Counted from the stretch's first letter, positions 1 through 5,403 are shown. The stretch is 5,811 nucleotides of DNA from Solirubrobacterales bacterium (GCA_017354065.1 JAFMRN010000166.1:1-5811); one strand, 5' to 3'. Program-made: numbers and translations. Notes: generated by a model not told the origin, from the sequence alone.

Positions 1-1
1 C

Positions 2-286
2 CACACCGTGGGGCCGGTCTGGCATGGCGGCACCGAAGGGGAGCCGGAGCTGCTGGCGCGCTGTCACCGGCGCTGTATCGAGCTGGCGGCGGCGCACGGC
101 TGTGCGCGGGTGGCCTTTCCGGCGATCTCAACCGGCGTGTACGGCTATCCGGTCGAGGAAGCCGCACGCGTGGCGTTGGCGGCGACGCGTGAAGCGCTGG
201 CCGCCCACCCCAAAGTGGTTGAGGCGCGCTTCTGGCTCTTCAGCCAGGAGGCGCTGGTGAGCTTCCGGTCCGCGGCGGACCGCTGA
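2..286 (+). CDS. Macro-domain (ADP-ribose-binding) protein, C-terminal part; 5' end outside window
   Basis: The reading frame is open from the window edge and ends at TGA 284-286, giving 94 visible residues. It begins with HTVGPVW, a strand and turn typical of macro domains, followed by GG..E..LL..C and then FPAISTGVYGYP at about visible residues 40-51. That is the loop that cradles the diphosphate and distal ribose of ADP-ribose. Family knowledge: bacterial MacroD-type proteins bind ADP-ribose and often remove it from O-acetyl-ADP-ribose or from mono-ADP-ribosylated proteins and nucleic acids in the cytosol. The N-terminal half, with the adenine-binding Asp and the Asn-rich loop, lies upstream, so catalytic competence cannot be judged. 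A GTG at 8 is in frame but would start inside the domain, so it is not the true start. The last 47 bp overlap the 3' end of arsC on the other strand. Confidence 0.9.
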   Translation, partial: HTVGPVWHGGTEGEPELLARCHRRCIELAAAHGCARVAFPAISTGVYGYPVEEAARVALAATREALAAHPKVVEARFWLFSQEALVSFRSAADR

Positions 287-665
287 TAGTGGCGAGCTCA
301 CGCACGCGGCGGTCTATCTCGTCACGGATGGCGCGAACCTGGTCGAGCGACTGGCCGGCCGGGTCTGGTAGCTCCCAGTCGATGTAGCGCTTGCCGGGGA
401 TATAGGGACACTGGTCGCCGCAGCCCATCGTGATCACCAAGTCGGCCTGTTCGGCCAGCTCATGGGTGAGCACTTGTGGGGTGCGGCCGGCAAGGTCGAT
501 GTCGAGTTCACGCATGACTTCGACGACCTCTGGGTGGACATGGTCGGCGGGCTTTGTGCCCGCCGACAGCGCGCGGTGGCGCTCGCCGGCGGCACGCTGG
601 AACAGCGCCTGGCTCATTTGCGAGCGTCCGGCGTTCTGTGTGCAGACGAACAGTACGGTCGTCAT
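240..665 (-). CDS. arsC: Arsenate reductase, low-molecular-weight protein tyrosine phosphatase fold
   Basis: This 141-residue cytosolic enzyme should reduce arsenate to arsenite for export by the pump encoded just upstream. Near the N-terminus, VCTQNAGRS holds the P-loop C-x5-R-S (Cys8, Arg14, Ser15) that binds the oxyanion. SAGT at 34-37 and ITMGCGDQCP at 78-87 follow, with Cys82 and Cys86 as candidate redox cysteines. DPAG at 101-104 supplies the general-acid Asp101. The GCGD-x-CP...Y-x-DW-x-L-x-DP pattern resembles actinobacterial ArsC proteins, some of which use mycothiol/mycoredoxin instead of thioredoxin. Which reductant is used here is inference. The ATG shares ATGA (662-665) with the acr3 stop, so translation is probably coupled; there is no clear Shine-Dalgarno. 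The last ~15 residues are Pro/Ser/Gly-rich and overlap the convergent macro-domain gene. A plain tyrosine phosphatase is unlikely given the operon. Confidence 0.93.
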   Translation of the reverse strand: MTTVLFVCTQNAGRSQMSQALFQRAAGERHRALSAGTKPADHVHPEVVEVMRELDIDLAGRTPQVLTHELAEQADLVITMGCGDQCPYIPGKRYIDWELPDPAGQSLDQVRAIRDEIDRRVRELATISGPPRTGSSPAPPG

Positions 666-1786
666 GACTCAGGAGCGAGCTGGATTTTTGTCGGCGTGCG
701 CGGCGCGGTTGGGAAGGAACCTCGCAGCCAGAGTGAGACGTAGACAAGCGCCACGAGCACCGGGACCTCGATCAGGGGGCCGACAACGCCGGCCAGTGCC
801 TGGCCGGAGCCGGCTCCGAAGACGCCGATTGCGACCGCAATCGCGAGTTCGAAGTTGTTGCCAGCCGCGGTGAACGCCAGGGTGGCGGTTCGCTCGTAAC
901 CGAGGCCTAACGCTCGGCCCCAGGCAAAGCTGACGCTGAACATGACCCCGAAGTAAGCCAGGAGTGGCAGCGCGATCCGGATTACATCGAGGGGGTGATG
1001 GGTGATCTGGTGGCCTTGTAACGCGAACAGGACGACGATCGTGAACAGCAGCCCATACAGCGCAAGCGGTCCTATCCGCGGCAGAAAACGCTCCTCATAC
1101 CAGTCGCGGCCCTTGGTGGCGAGACCCGCGCGCCGGGTGAGAACCCCGGCGAGCAGCGGGATCCCGAGGAAGATCAGCACGGTCCGCGCGACCGGCCACA
1201 GACCGATGTGGAAGCCTTGTGTCTCAAGGCCCAGCCAGTTGGGTAGCAATGTCAGATAGAAGTAGCCAAGCAGGCTGTAGGCGAGGATCTGGAAGACCGA
1301 GTTGATCGCGACAAGGATCGCCGTTGCCTCGCGGTCACCACACGCCAGTTCAGACCAGATCAACACCATCGCGATACAGCGCGCGAGCCCGACGATGATC
1401 AGCCCTGTCCGATAAGTGGGTTGATCGGGCAGCAATAACCAGGCGAGCGCGAACATCAAGGCCGGGCCGACGAGCCAGTTGAGCACCAGCGAGGAGAGGA
1501 ACAGTCCACGCTCGGCGCGCAGGCGGCCAAGCTCCTCGTAGCGGACGCGGGCGAGCACCGGATACATCATCACCATCAGGCCGACCGCGATCGGTAGCGA
1601 GGTGCCGGTTCCACTGATCTGCAGTGATCCCAACGCATGGCCGAGCCGTGGGATCAGCGTCCCGAGGCCGAGGCCCACGCCCATTGCCGCGATGATCCAG
1701 ACCGGCAGGAACCGGTCAAGGCGGGACAAGCGCGCGACCACCGCGCGGTCGGTCGCGGGTTGCTGTGTCGGCGCCGCGTCGTGCAC
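662..1786 (-). CDS. acr3: Acr3-family arsenite efflux transporter
   Basis: This 374-residue inner-membrane protein has about ten hydrophobic helices from residue ~28 to ~354. It fits the Acr3 (BART superfamily) arsenite/H+ antiporters rather than the unrelated 12-helix ArsB. Diagnostic motifs are LDRFLPVWI at 23-31, GLMVMMYPVLARVRYEEL at 69-86, GLARCIAMVLIW at 133-144 with the conserved substrate-site Cys137, and AGNNFELAIAVAIGVFG at 308-324 with the essential helix-9 Glu313. A second Cys (149) lies in SELACGD. The start is GTG at 1786; no ATG or other start lies upstream before an in-frame stop. GTG at residue 16 is an alternative, but the first GTG sits 8 nt after a good -10 (TAATAT), as in leaderless mRNAs. 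It is first in an operon with arsC, divergent from arsR, and expected to be repressed by ArsR. Confidence 0.95.
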   Translation of the reverse strand: MHDAAPTQQPATDRAVVARLSRLDRFLPVWIIAAMGVGLGLGTLIPRLGHALGSLQISGTGTSLPIAVGLMVMMYPVLARVRYEELGRLRAERGLFLSSLVLNWLVGPALMFALAWLLLPDQPTYRTGLIIVGLARCIAMVLIWSELACGDREATAILVAINSVFQILAYSLLGYFYLTLLPNWLGLETQGFHIGLWPVARTVLIFLGIPLLAGVLTRRAGLATKGRDWYEERFLPRIGPLALYGLLFTIVVLFALQGHQITHHPLDVIRIALPLLAYFGVMFSVSFAWGRALGLGYERTATLAFTAAGNNFELAIAVAIGVFGAGSGQALAGVVGPLIEVPVLVALVYVSLWLRGSFPTAPRTPTKIQLAPES

Positions 1787-1793
1787 GGGGCGG

Positions 1794-1799
1794 ATATTA
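1794..1799 (-). promoter_or_regulatory. Predicted -10 element of the acr3-arsC operon
   Basis: On the minus strand TAATAT reads from 1799 down to 1794, five of six matches to TATAAT. A start site 7 nt downstream of its last base would fall at 1787, directly before the GTG at 1786, so the mRNA would be leaderless or nearly so. No good -35 is seen; the 17-nt-spaced hexamer at 1822-1817 reads TATTCA. A weak -35 that lies within the putative ArsR operator fits a repressible promoter. Confidence 0.5.
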
Positions 1800-1801
1800 C
1801 A

Positions 1802-1830
1802 TTGACAGTCGTCGCTTGAATAGATAGTCT
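1802..1830 (+). promoter_or_regulatory. Predicted arsR promoter (-35 TTGACA, 17-nt spacer, -10 TAGTCT)
   Basis: A perfect TTGACA is at 1802-1807 and TAGTCT, matching the actinobacterial TANNNT -10, is at 1825-1830, exactly 17 nt apart. The predicted start site is about 1837, only 3 nt before the arsR ATG at 1840. There is no purine-rich ribosome-binding sequence in the gap, so the transcript is probably leaderless or almost so. The -10 lies inside an inverted repeat that is the likely ArsR operator, consistent with autorepression. Confidence 0.65.
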
Positions 1831-1838
1831 CCTATATA
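1821..1838. promoter_or_regulatory. Putative ArsR operator, imperfect inverted repeat
   Basis: The arms TAGATAG (1821-1827) and CTATATA (1832-1838) pair at six of seven positions around the 4-nt centre TCTC. The core ATAG/CTAT is perfect. AT-rich dyads with ATA/TAT arms at this size are usual for ArsR/SmtB winged-helix dimers. It covers the arsR -10 and also the -35 region of the divergent acr3 promoter, so one bound dimer could shut both. CTATATAG at 1832-1839 is a second, self-complementary octamer overlapping the right arm. The assignment rests on position and symmetry only. Confidence 0.5.
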
Positions 1839-1839
1839 G

Positions 1840-2193
1840 ATGGACGTCGATCTGCCACTAGCCCCGAAGGTCAAACGTCCGGCTGGCGAGCCCTGCTGTG
1901 AGCCGGTTGTCTATCCCGACGTGGCGCGCGAGCAGGCAGTTCGGATGTCTCTGGTTGCCAAGGCGCTCGCCGATCCGGTCCGCGTGCAGCTAGTTGACGT
2001 CTTGCGAAAGCACGCCGGCAAGGTCTGTGTTTGCGAGCTCGTGCCGCTGTTCGATCTCTCCCAGCCGACCGTCTCGCACCACCTCAAGGTGTTGCGGGAA
2101 GCCGGGGTCGTCGGCTCCGAGCGCCAAGGTCTGTGGGCCTACTACTTCGTGATCCCTGACGCGTTGGCCGAGCTGTCCGTCTGGTTGAGCTAG
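1840..2193 (+). CDS. arsR: ArsR/SmtB-family arsenite-responsive repressor
   Basis: This 117-residue DNA-binding protein should repress both itself and the divergent acr3-arsC operon until arsenite binds. The winged helix runs from about 36 to 106. It contains KALADPVRVQLVDVL at 41-55, a recognition helix in LSQPTVSHHLKVLREAGVV at 73-91, and a wing ending in GLWAYYFV at 97-104. Candidate As(III) ligands are Cys19-Cys20 in the N-terminal extension and Cys63 and Cys65 in VCVCEL. The CC pair resembles the Corynebacterium type, while C-x-C-[DE]-L resembles the E. coli type without its third Cys (Val68 here). The ATG at 1840 is preferred over later starts because it keeps the Cys pair and lies just past a strong promoter. 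No Shine-Dalgarno is visible. Cd/Zn sensing is a less likely alternative given the neighbours. Confidence 0.93.
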   Translation: MDVDLPLAPKVKRPAGEPCCEPVVYPDVAREQAVRMSLVAKALADPVRVQLVDVLRKHAGKVCVCELVPLFDLSQPTVSHHLKVLREAGVVGSERQGLWAYYFVIPDALAELSVWLS

Positions 2194-2212
2194 CTCCGTC
2201 TTGACGCGGCCA

Positions 2213-2218
2213 TAGGCT
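2213..2218 (+). promoter_or_regulatory. Possible -10 element for a leaderless hydrolase mRNA
   Basis: TAGGCT fits TANNNT and ends 7 nt before the GTG at 2226, placing a predicted start site at about 2225. The 32-bp gap after arsR has no Shine-Dalgarno and no recognisable -35 at 16-18 nt. It would make the hydrolase gene independent of arsR transcription. It is a single short motif and therefore tentative. Confidence 0.35.
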
Positions 2219-2225
2219 GCTGGGG

Positions 2226-3029
2226 GTGCAACGGGTTCTGACGGTGCTCATCGTGCTCGCGCTGGTGCTCGGGGCGGTCGCCTACGCCGCCTTTCACGAG
2301 GTCTACTGGGAGGGCTTTCAGGTGAGCCACCTGGCGATCAGGAGCCGGTACGTGCACGCCAAGCTGGCCCTCACGCTTGTGGCACCGCCCCAGGGGGGTG
2401 CCGGCCGGCCGCTGCTGGTGTTCATGCACGGACGCGGCGGCAATCAGAACTCCGAGCTGAACCACAGGCTGTTCACGGCGCTGGAGAAGCTGGGCAAGCA
2501 GGCGCCTGACATCGCCTTCCCGGACGGCGGTGAGCACTCCTACTGGCACGACCGCACGGGTGGCAACTGGGGGTCATACGTGTTGCGGGAGGTGATCCCG
2601 GATGCGATCCGGAGGCTTGACGCGAACCCGCGGAAGCTGGCGATCGGAGGGATCTCGATGGGCGGGTTCGGCGCCTATGACCTGGCGATGAAGGACCCGG
2701 GCCGCTTCTGTGCGATCGGCGGTCACTCGGCCGCGATCTGGCCGGCCGCGGCGGATACGGCACCGGGGGCCTTCGATGACGCGGCCGACTTCGATCGCAA
2801 CGACGTGATCGGCTACGCGGCCACGCACAGGGACCCGTTCGGTAAAGCGTGGCTGTGGCTCGATGGCGGGAACAGAGACCCGTTCCACCCATACGACGAG
2901 CAGTTCGCGCACGAGCTGGGCATCCGGTTACACGTCTGGTCCGGCGGGCACAACAGCAGGTACTGGAGCGCGCACTATGGGGACTACCTGCGCTTCTACA
3001 CCCAGGCCTTTCCCCACTGTGGCCGATAA
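2226..3029 (+). CDS. Membrane-anchored or secreted alpha/beta-hydrolase, esterase-D/Ag85-like
   Basis: The 267-residue product starts with MQRVLTVLIVLALVLGAVAYAAF, a hydrophobic segment (about 4-23) that is either an uncleaved anchor or a signal peptide. The catalytic domain should therefore lie outside the cytoplasm. LLVFMHGRGGN at 63-73 is the strand and oxyanion turn. GGISMGGFGAYDLA at 141-154 is the nucleophile elbow with Ser144. WLDGGNRDPF at 211-220 offers Asp218 (or Asp213) as the acid, and GGH at 240-242 gives His242. This order and spacing match putative esterases of the PF00756 type, which includes S-formylglutathione hydrolases, mycolyltransferases and enterochelin esterases. The substrate is unknown. 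The GTG start is chosen because it includes the full hydrophobic segment and follows TAGGCT at leaderless distance. It lies 32 bp after arsR on the same strand and 7 bp before the PLP-enzyme gene. A role in arsenic resistance is not indicated. Confidence 0.82.
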   Translation: MQRVLTVLIVLALVLGAVAYAAFHEVYWEGFQVSHLAIRSRYVHAKLALTLVAPPQGGAGRPLLVFMHGRGGNQNSELNHRLFTALEKLGKQAPDIAFPDGGEHSYWHDRTGGNWGSYVLREVIPDAIRRLDANPRKLAIGGISMGGFGAYDLAMKDPGRFCAIGGHSAAIWPAAADTAPGAFDDAADFDRNDVIGYAATHRDPFGKAWLWLDGGNRDPFHPYDEQFAHELGIRLHVWSGGHNSRYWSAHYGDYLRFYTQAFPHCGR

Positions 3030-3030
3030 T
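3025..3030 (+). promoter_or_regulatory. Possible -10 element overlapping the hydrolase stop codon
   Basis: GATAAT matches TATAAT at five of six positions and includes the TAA stop (3027-3029) of the hydrolase gene. A start site 7 nt past its end is exactly the A of the ATG at 3037. There is no Shine-Dalgarno before that ATG, so a leaderless transcript is plausible in addition to read-through from upstream. No -35 is recognisable. Confidence 0.35.
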
Positions 3031-3036
3031 CCGCCG

Positions 3037-4218
3037 ATGATCGACGTCGACCGGGTTCGCTCGGAGACCCGGGGGCGTCCCGGACTGATCCACCTCAACA
3101 ACGCCGGGGCGTCCTTGTCGCCCGCGCCGGTTCTAGGTGCCGTGGTCGATTACCTGCAGCTGGAGGCGGAGGTCGGCGGGTATGAGGCGGCCGCTCAGCG
3201 TCATGAGTCTGTGAACCGCGTCTACGGGGCGGCGGCATCGCTACTTCGCTGCGAGCCTGACGAAATCGCGTTTGTGGAGAACGCGACCCGGGCGTGGGAT
3301 ATGGCCTTCTACTCCTTCGAGTTCCAGGCCGGGGACCGGATCCTGACCTGCGCGGCTGAGTATGTGAGTAACTACGTGGCGTACCTGCAGGTCGCGCGGC
3401 GGACCGGCGCGGTGATTGAGGTAATCCCCGATGACGAGTCCGGTGCGGTGTCAGTTGACGCGCTGGCGGCGATGCTGGATGAGCGCGTGAAGCTGGTGTC
3501 CGTAACGCACGTGCCGACCAACGGCGGTTTGGTCAGCCCGGCGGAGGAGATCGGCGCGGTCACGCGGGCGGCCGGCGTTCCGTTCCTGCTTGACGCGTGC
3601 CAGTCGGCCGGACAGCTGGACCTGGATGTGGGCAAGGTCCAGTGTGATCTGCTGTCGCTCACCGGCCGCAAGTACCTGCGCGGCCCGCGCGGAACCGGGC
3701 TGCTATATGCCCGCCGCGAGCTGGCCCAGGCACTGCACCCGCCGATGATCGACCTGCACGCAGCCCCCTGGGTGGAGGCGGACCGCTATGAGCTGCGTCC
3801 CGACGCGCGGCGGTTCGAGAACTGGGAGTGCAACTTCGCCGGCAAGGTCGGCCTTGGGGTTGCGATCGACTACGCACTGGAGCTCGGCCTGGACGCTATT
3901 GAGCAGCGAGTCTGTGGACTGGCTACGAGGTTGCGTGAGTCGCTGTCGGAGATCAGGGGTGTGAGCGTGCATGACCTCGGCCGCAGGCGCTGCGGGATAG
4001 TGACTTTTACGGTCTCCGGTCTTGACGCCGAGGGGGTGAAGCAGGCGCTGGCTTCGAGATCGATCAACGTGTCGGTGTCAGTGGTCGGTTCCACGCGGAT
4101 CGATATGGAACGCAGGGGTTTGCCCGCGGTGGTCCGCGCGTCAGTGCACTACTACAACACCGAGGACGAGCTTCGGCGGTTGTGCGCTGAGGTCGGGGCC
4201 TTGGCTCAATCTCGGTAG
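3037..4218 (+). CDS. Class-V aminotransferase-fold PLP enzyme without the desulfurase cysteine
   Basis: This 393-residue cytosolic enzyme belongs to the aminotransferase class V / cysteine-desulfurase fold. HLNNAGASLSPAPVL at 19-33 is the family N-terminus. ENATRAWD at 81-88 provides the PLP phosphate contact. VTHVPTNGG at 156-164 has the ring-stacking His158. LLDACQSAGQ at 184-193 has Asp186, which pairs with the PLP nitrogen, and Gln189. LTGRKYLRGPRGTG at 208-221 carries the Schiff-base Lys212. VRASVHYYNTEDEL at 366-379 has the substrate-carboxylate Arg367. Where SufS/CsdB enzymes carry the catalytic Cys (about residue 351), the sequence is VVGSTR, so persulfide-forming desulfuration is unlikely. 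C-S lyase, epimerase (CefD-like) or aminotransferase-type chemistry remain possible. An in-frame extension to 2863 exists but overlaps the hydrolase and lacks family similarity; ATG 3037 gives the normal N-terminus. The 3' end overlaps the convergent GNAT-like gene by 13 bp. Confidence 0.9.
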   Translation: MIDVDRVRSETRGRPGLIHLNNAGASLSPAPVLGAVVDYLQLEAEVGGYEAAAQRHESVNRVYGAAASLLRCEPDEIAFVENATRAWDMAFYSFEFQAGDRILTCAAEYVSNYVAYLQVARRTGAVIEVIPDDESGAVSVDALAAMLDERVKLVSVTHVPTNGGLVSPAEEIGAVTRAAGVPFLLDACQSAGQLDLDVGKVQCDLLSLTGRKYLRGPRGTGLLYARRELAQALHPPMIDLHAAPWVEADRYELRPDARRFENWECNFAGKVGLGVAIDYALELGLDAIEQRVCGLATRLRESLSEIRGVSVHDLGRRRCGIVTFTVSGLDAEGVKQALASRSINVSVSVVGSTRIDMERRGLPAVVRASVHYYNTEDELRRLCAEVGALAQSR

Positions 4219-4640
4219 TGCACGTGTGTGAAGGGCCATCTGGTTGCGAGCCAGTCAGCCACTGTGTCGTGCAGTACCTGATCTAGGTCTTTGCGGTCCG
4301 CGGTGACCCAAGATCGGACGTGTGTCGTCCCGGTGTTTGACGGGTAGACGTACACGCAGCCGATGACTTTGTCCGTGTCGTCCAGGACCGTGTAGGTGAA
4401 GCCCTTGCGTTGTGTGAAGTCCTCGGCGTGCTGCTTGAGGTCTCTCAGGTTCTCCTGGAGTGAAAGGCCTTTGAGCGGCGGCCAGTCACCGAAGGGAAAC
4501 CCGGGGGTGGAGCGGATGTGCTCAACGCTGGAGGTCCAGGCGGCGTGATCTGCGACGTTGTGTTCGGGGCCGAGCGGCTCCAGGCGGAAGCCAGGTCCTT
4601 TATGGCCGCCGGGTACGACGAAGTCATCCGGGATGGTCAT
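4206..4640 (-). CDS. GNAT-like N-acetyltransferase-family protein
   Basis: The 144-residue product reads as a compact GNAT-type fold. FRLEPLGPEHNVADHAAW at 18-35 resembles the first strand and helix. FTYTVLDDTDKVIGCVYVYPS at 81-101 is the usual central beta hairpin ('x-V-IG-x-V-x-x-x'). HVRSWVTADRKDLDQVLHDTVADWL at 107-131 sits where strand 4 and the acetyl-CoA-binding helix should be. The canonical Q/R-x-x-G-x-G/A pyrophosphate loop is not evident there, so acetyl-CoA binding is weaker or arranged differently. The substrate is unknown. The start codon overlaps the stop of the upstream lipoprotein gene (ATGA 4637-4640), so the two are probably co-translated; an AAGG tract lies ~10 nt upstream. 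The 3' end overlaps the PLP-enzyme gene on the other strand. This could also be a related domain with no acetyltransferase activity. Confidence 0.72.
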   Translation of the reverse strand: MTIPDDFVVPGGHKGPGFRLEPLGPEHNVADHAAWTSSVEHIRSTPGFPFGDWPPLKGLSLQENLRDLKQHAEDFTQRKGFTYTVLDDTDKVIGCVYVYPSNTGTTHVRSWVTADRKDLDQVLHDTVADWLATRWPFTHVHYRD

Positions 4641-5341
4641 GTGCTGCCTTGTGTCCGCGGGACCGTCAAGCCGAGCCGCGTGAGGAACGCGGCGGTCACG
4701 TCGTTACGGTCGTAGCTGCCGTTGCCGAGCCGGATCGCGCTCTGGTTGGCATCGGTGCCGGCTGGGATCGCGTGCGTCCGGTGGCGGCCGACCAGCCCGT
4801 CTGACCACAGCACGTACCGCGACCGGGGGACGTGGTAGCGGCGCGTCAGGATCGCCTGGATCTTGGCGAGGCCGAACCCGGGTCCCGGGGTGCCATACGC
4901 GCCTTTGGCCCTGCCCGTCGCTATCGCCTTGGCTACTTGAGCGGCCGACCAGCCGGCGCCGTCTGTGTATCCCCGTTTCGGCAGGCCGCTTGCCGTCACG
5001 ACGTCCTGCTCATCGGCCCAGACGTCGGCCGGCGCCGGATCTCCGGGCGACTCGTTGATCGACACGGCGTCCGGACAGATCTGTTTTGCCGAGGCGTACC
5101 CCGTGCGTCCGTCTCCCACATAGGAGGCGATGAGCTTCGCGCCGCGCGGCAGTTCGCTCGGATACAGCGTGTCGTACATCGTGTAGGTGTGTTGTGCCTT
5201 GGCGGCGTGCGTTGGGGGCAGGGGCCTGTGAGGGCCCCGTCCGGTGTGGGTTCCACAGCCGGCCAAGGCTGCTGCTGCGGAGAGCGCGCCGAGGATCGCT
5301 CGCACCGCAACTGGTCCAGGTGTTTGCCACATGTTTGCCAT
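4637..5341 (-). CDS. Predicted lipoprotein of unknown function, possible glycoside-hydrolase-like barrel
   Basis: The 234-residue product begins with a lipoprotein signal peptide: a short n-region with Arg14, a hydrophobic stretch at 15-27, and the lipobox LAGC with Cys29 as the lipidated residue. A Gly/Pro/His-rich linker (30-49) follows, then a globular domain. Visible pieces are TYTMYDTLYPSELPRGAKLIASYVGDG (about 52-78), SINESPGDPAPADVWADEQ (about 94-112) and SRYVLWSDGLVG (about 173-184). 'YD...P..IP..A...A.YV.G', then an acidic 'GD..PA', then a 'Y..W' strand recalls actinobacterial and phage proteins related to glycoside-hydrolase-like TIM barrels. I recall this pattern rather than having aligned it, and no catalytic pair can be named. 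It should sit on the outer face of the membrane. The ATG at 5341 gives a complete signal peptide; M4 (5332) is an alternative. TAGGCCTA, a perfect 8-bp palindrome, lies immediately upstream (5342-5349). Confidence 0.75.
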   Translation of the reverse strand: MANMWQTPGPVAVRAILGALSAAAALAGCGTHTGRGPHRPLPPTHAAKAQHTYTMYDTLYPSELPRGAKLIASYVGDGRTGYASAKQICPDAVSINESPGDPAPADVWADEQDVVTASGLPKRGYTDGAGWSAAQVAKAIATGRAKGAYGTPGPGFGLAKIQAILTRRYHVPRSRYVLWSDGLVGRHRTHAIPAGTDANQSAIRLGNGSYDRNDVTAAFLTRLGLTVPRTQGST

Positions 5342-5403
5342 TAGGCCTATACGAGTCGACCCCTAGGTGAGCAGAAACCTGGCCGTAGCAGGGACTTCGT
5401 ACA
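5342..5403. other. Intergenic gap between tRNA and lipoprotein genes
   Basis: This 62-bp gap lies downstream of the tRNA and upstream of the lipoprotein gene on the minus strand. It contains the palindrome TAGGCCTA (5342-5349), directly before the lipoprotein ATG, and a -10-like TATAGG (5351-5346) that sits too close to that ATG for a standard leaderless start. I see no stem-loop with a T-tract, so tRNA-gene termination may depend on another mechanism or the lipoprotein gene may be read through from the tRNA promoter. No attachment-site-like repeat of the tRNA 3' end occurs elsewhere in the window. Confidence 0.5.

Noticed and set aside
430..873. Plus-strand open frame opposite arsC and acr3
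   Set aside because: Arg/Ser-rich antisense shadow; both minus-strand genes have diagnostic family motifs.
1..2193. A new arsenic-resistance system built around the macro-domain protein
   Set aside because: arsR, acr3 and arsC already form a complete, well-known system; the macro gene is convergent rather than co-transcribed, so association is only by position.
2201..2218. TTGACG (2201-2206) as the -35 partner of TAGGCT
   Set aside because: The spacer would be only 6 nt, far too short for a sigma-70-type promoter.
2863..3036. Upstream in-frame extension of the PLP-enzyme reading frame (start at 2863)
   Set aside because: It lies inside the hydrolase gene in another frame, its sequence is low-complexity Thr/Ser/Gly-rich without family similarity, and the family N-terminus begins just after ATG 3037.
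2473..3093. Long minus-strand open frame opposite the hydrolase gene
   Set aside because: It is an Arg/Ser/Pro-rich shadow of a GC-rich coding strand with no motifs, while the plus strand encodes a clear alpha/beta-hydrolase.
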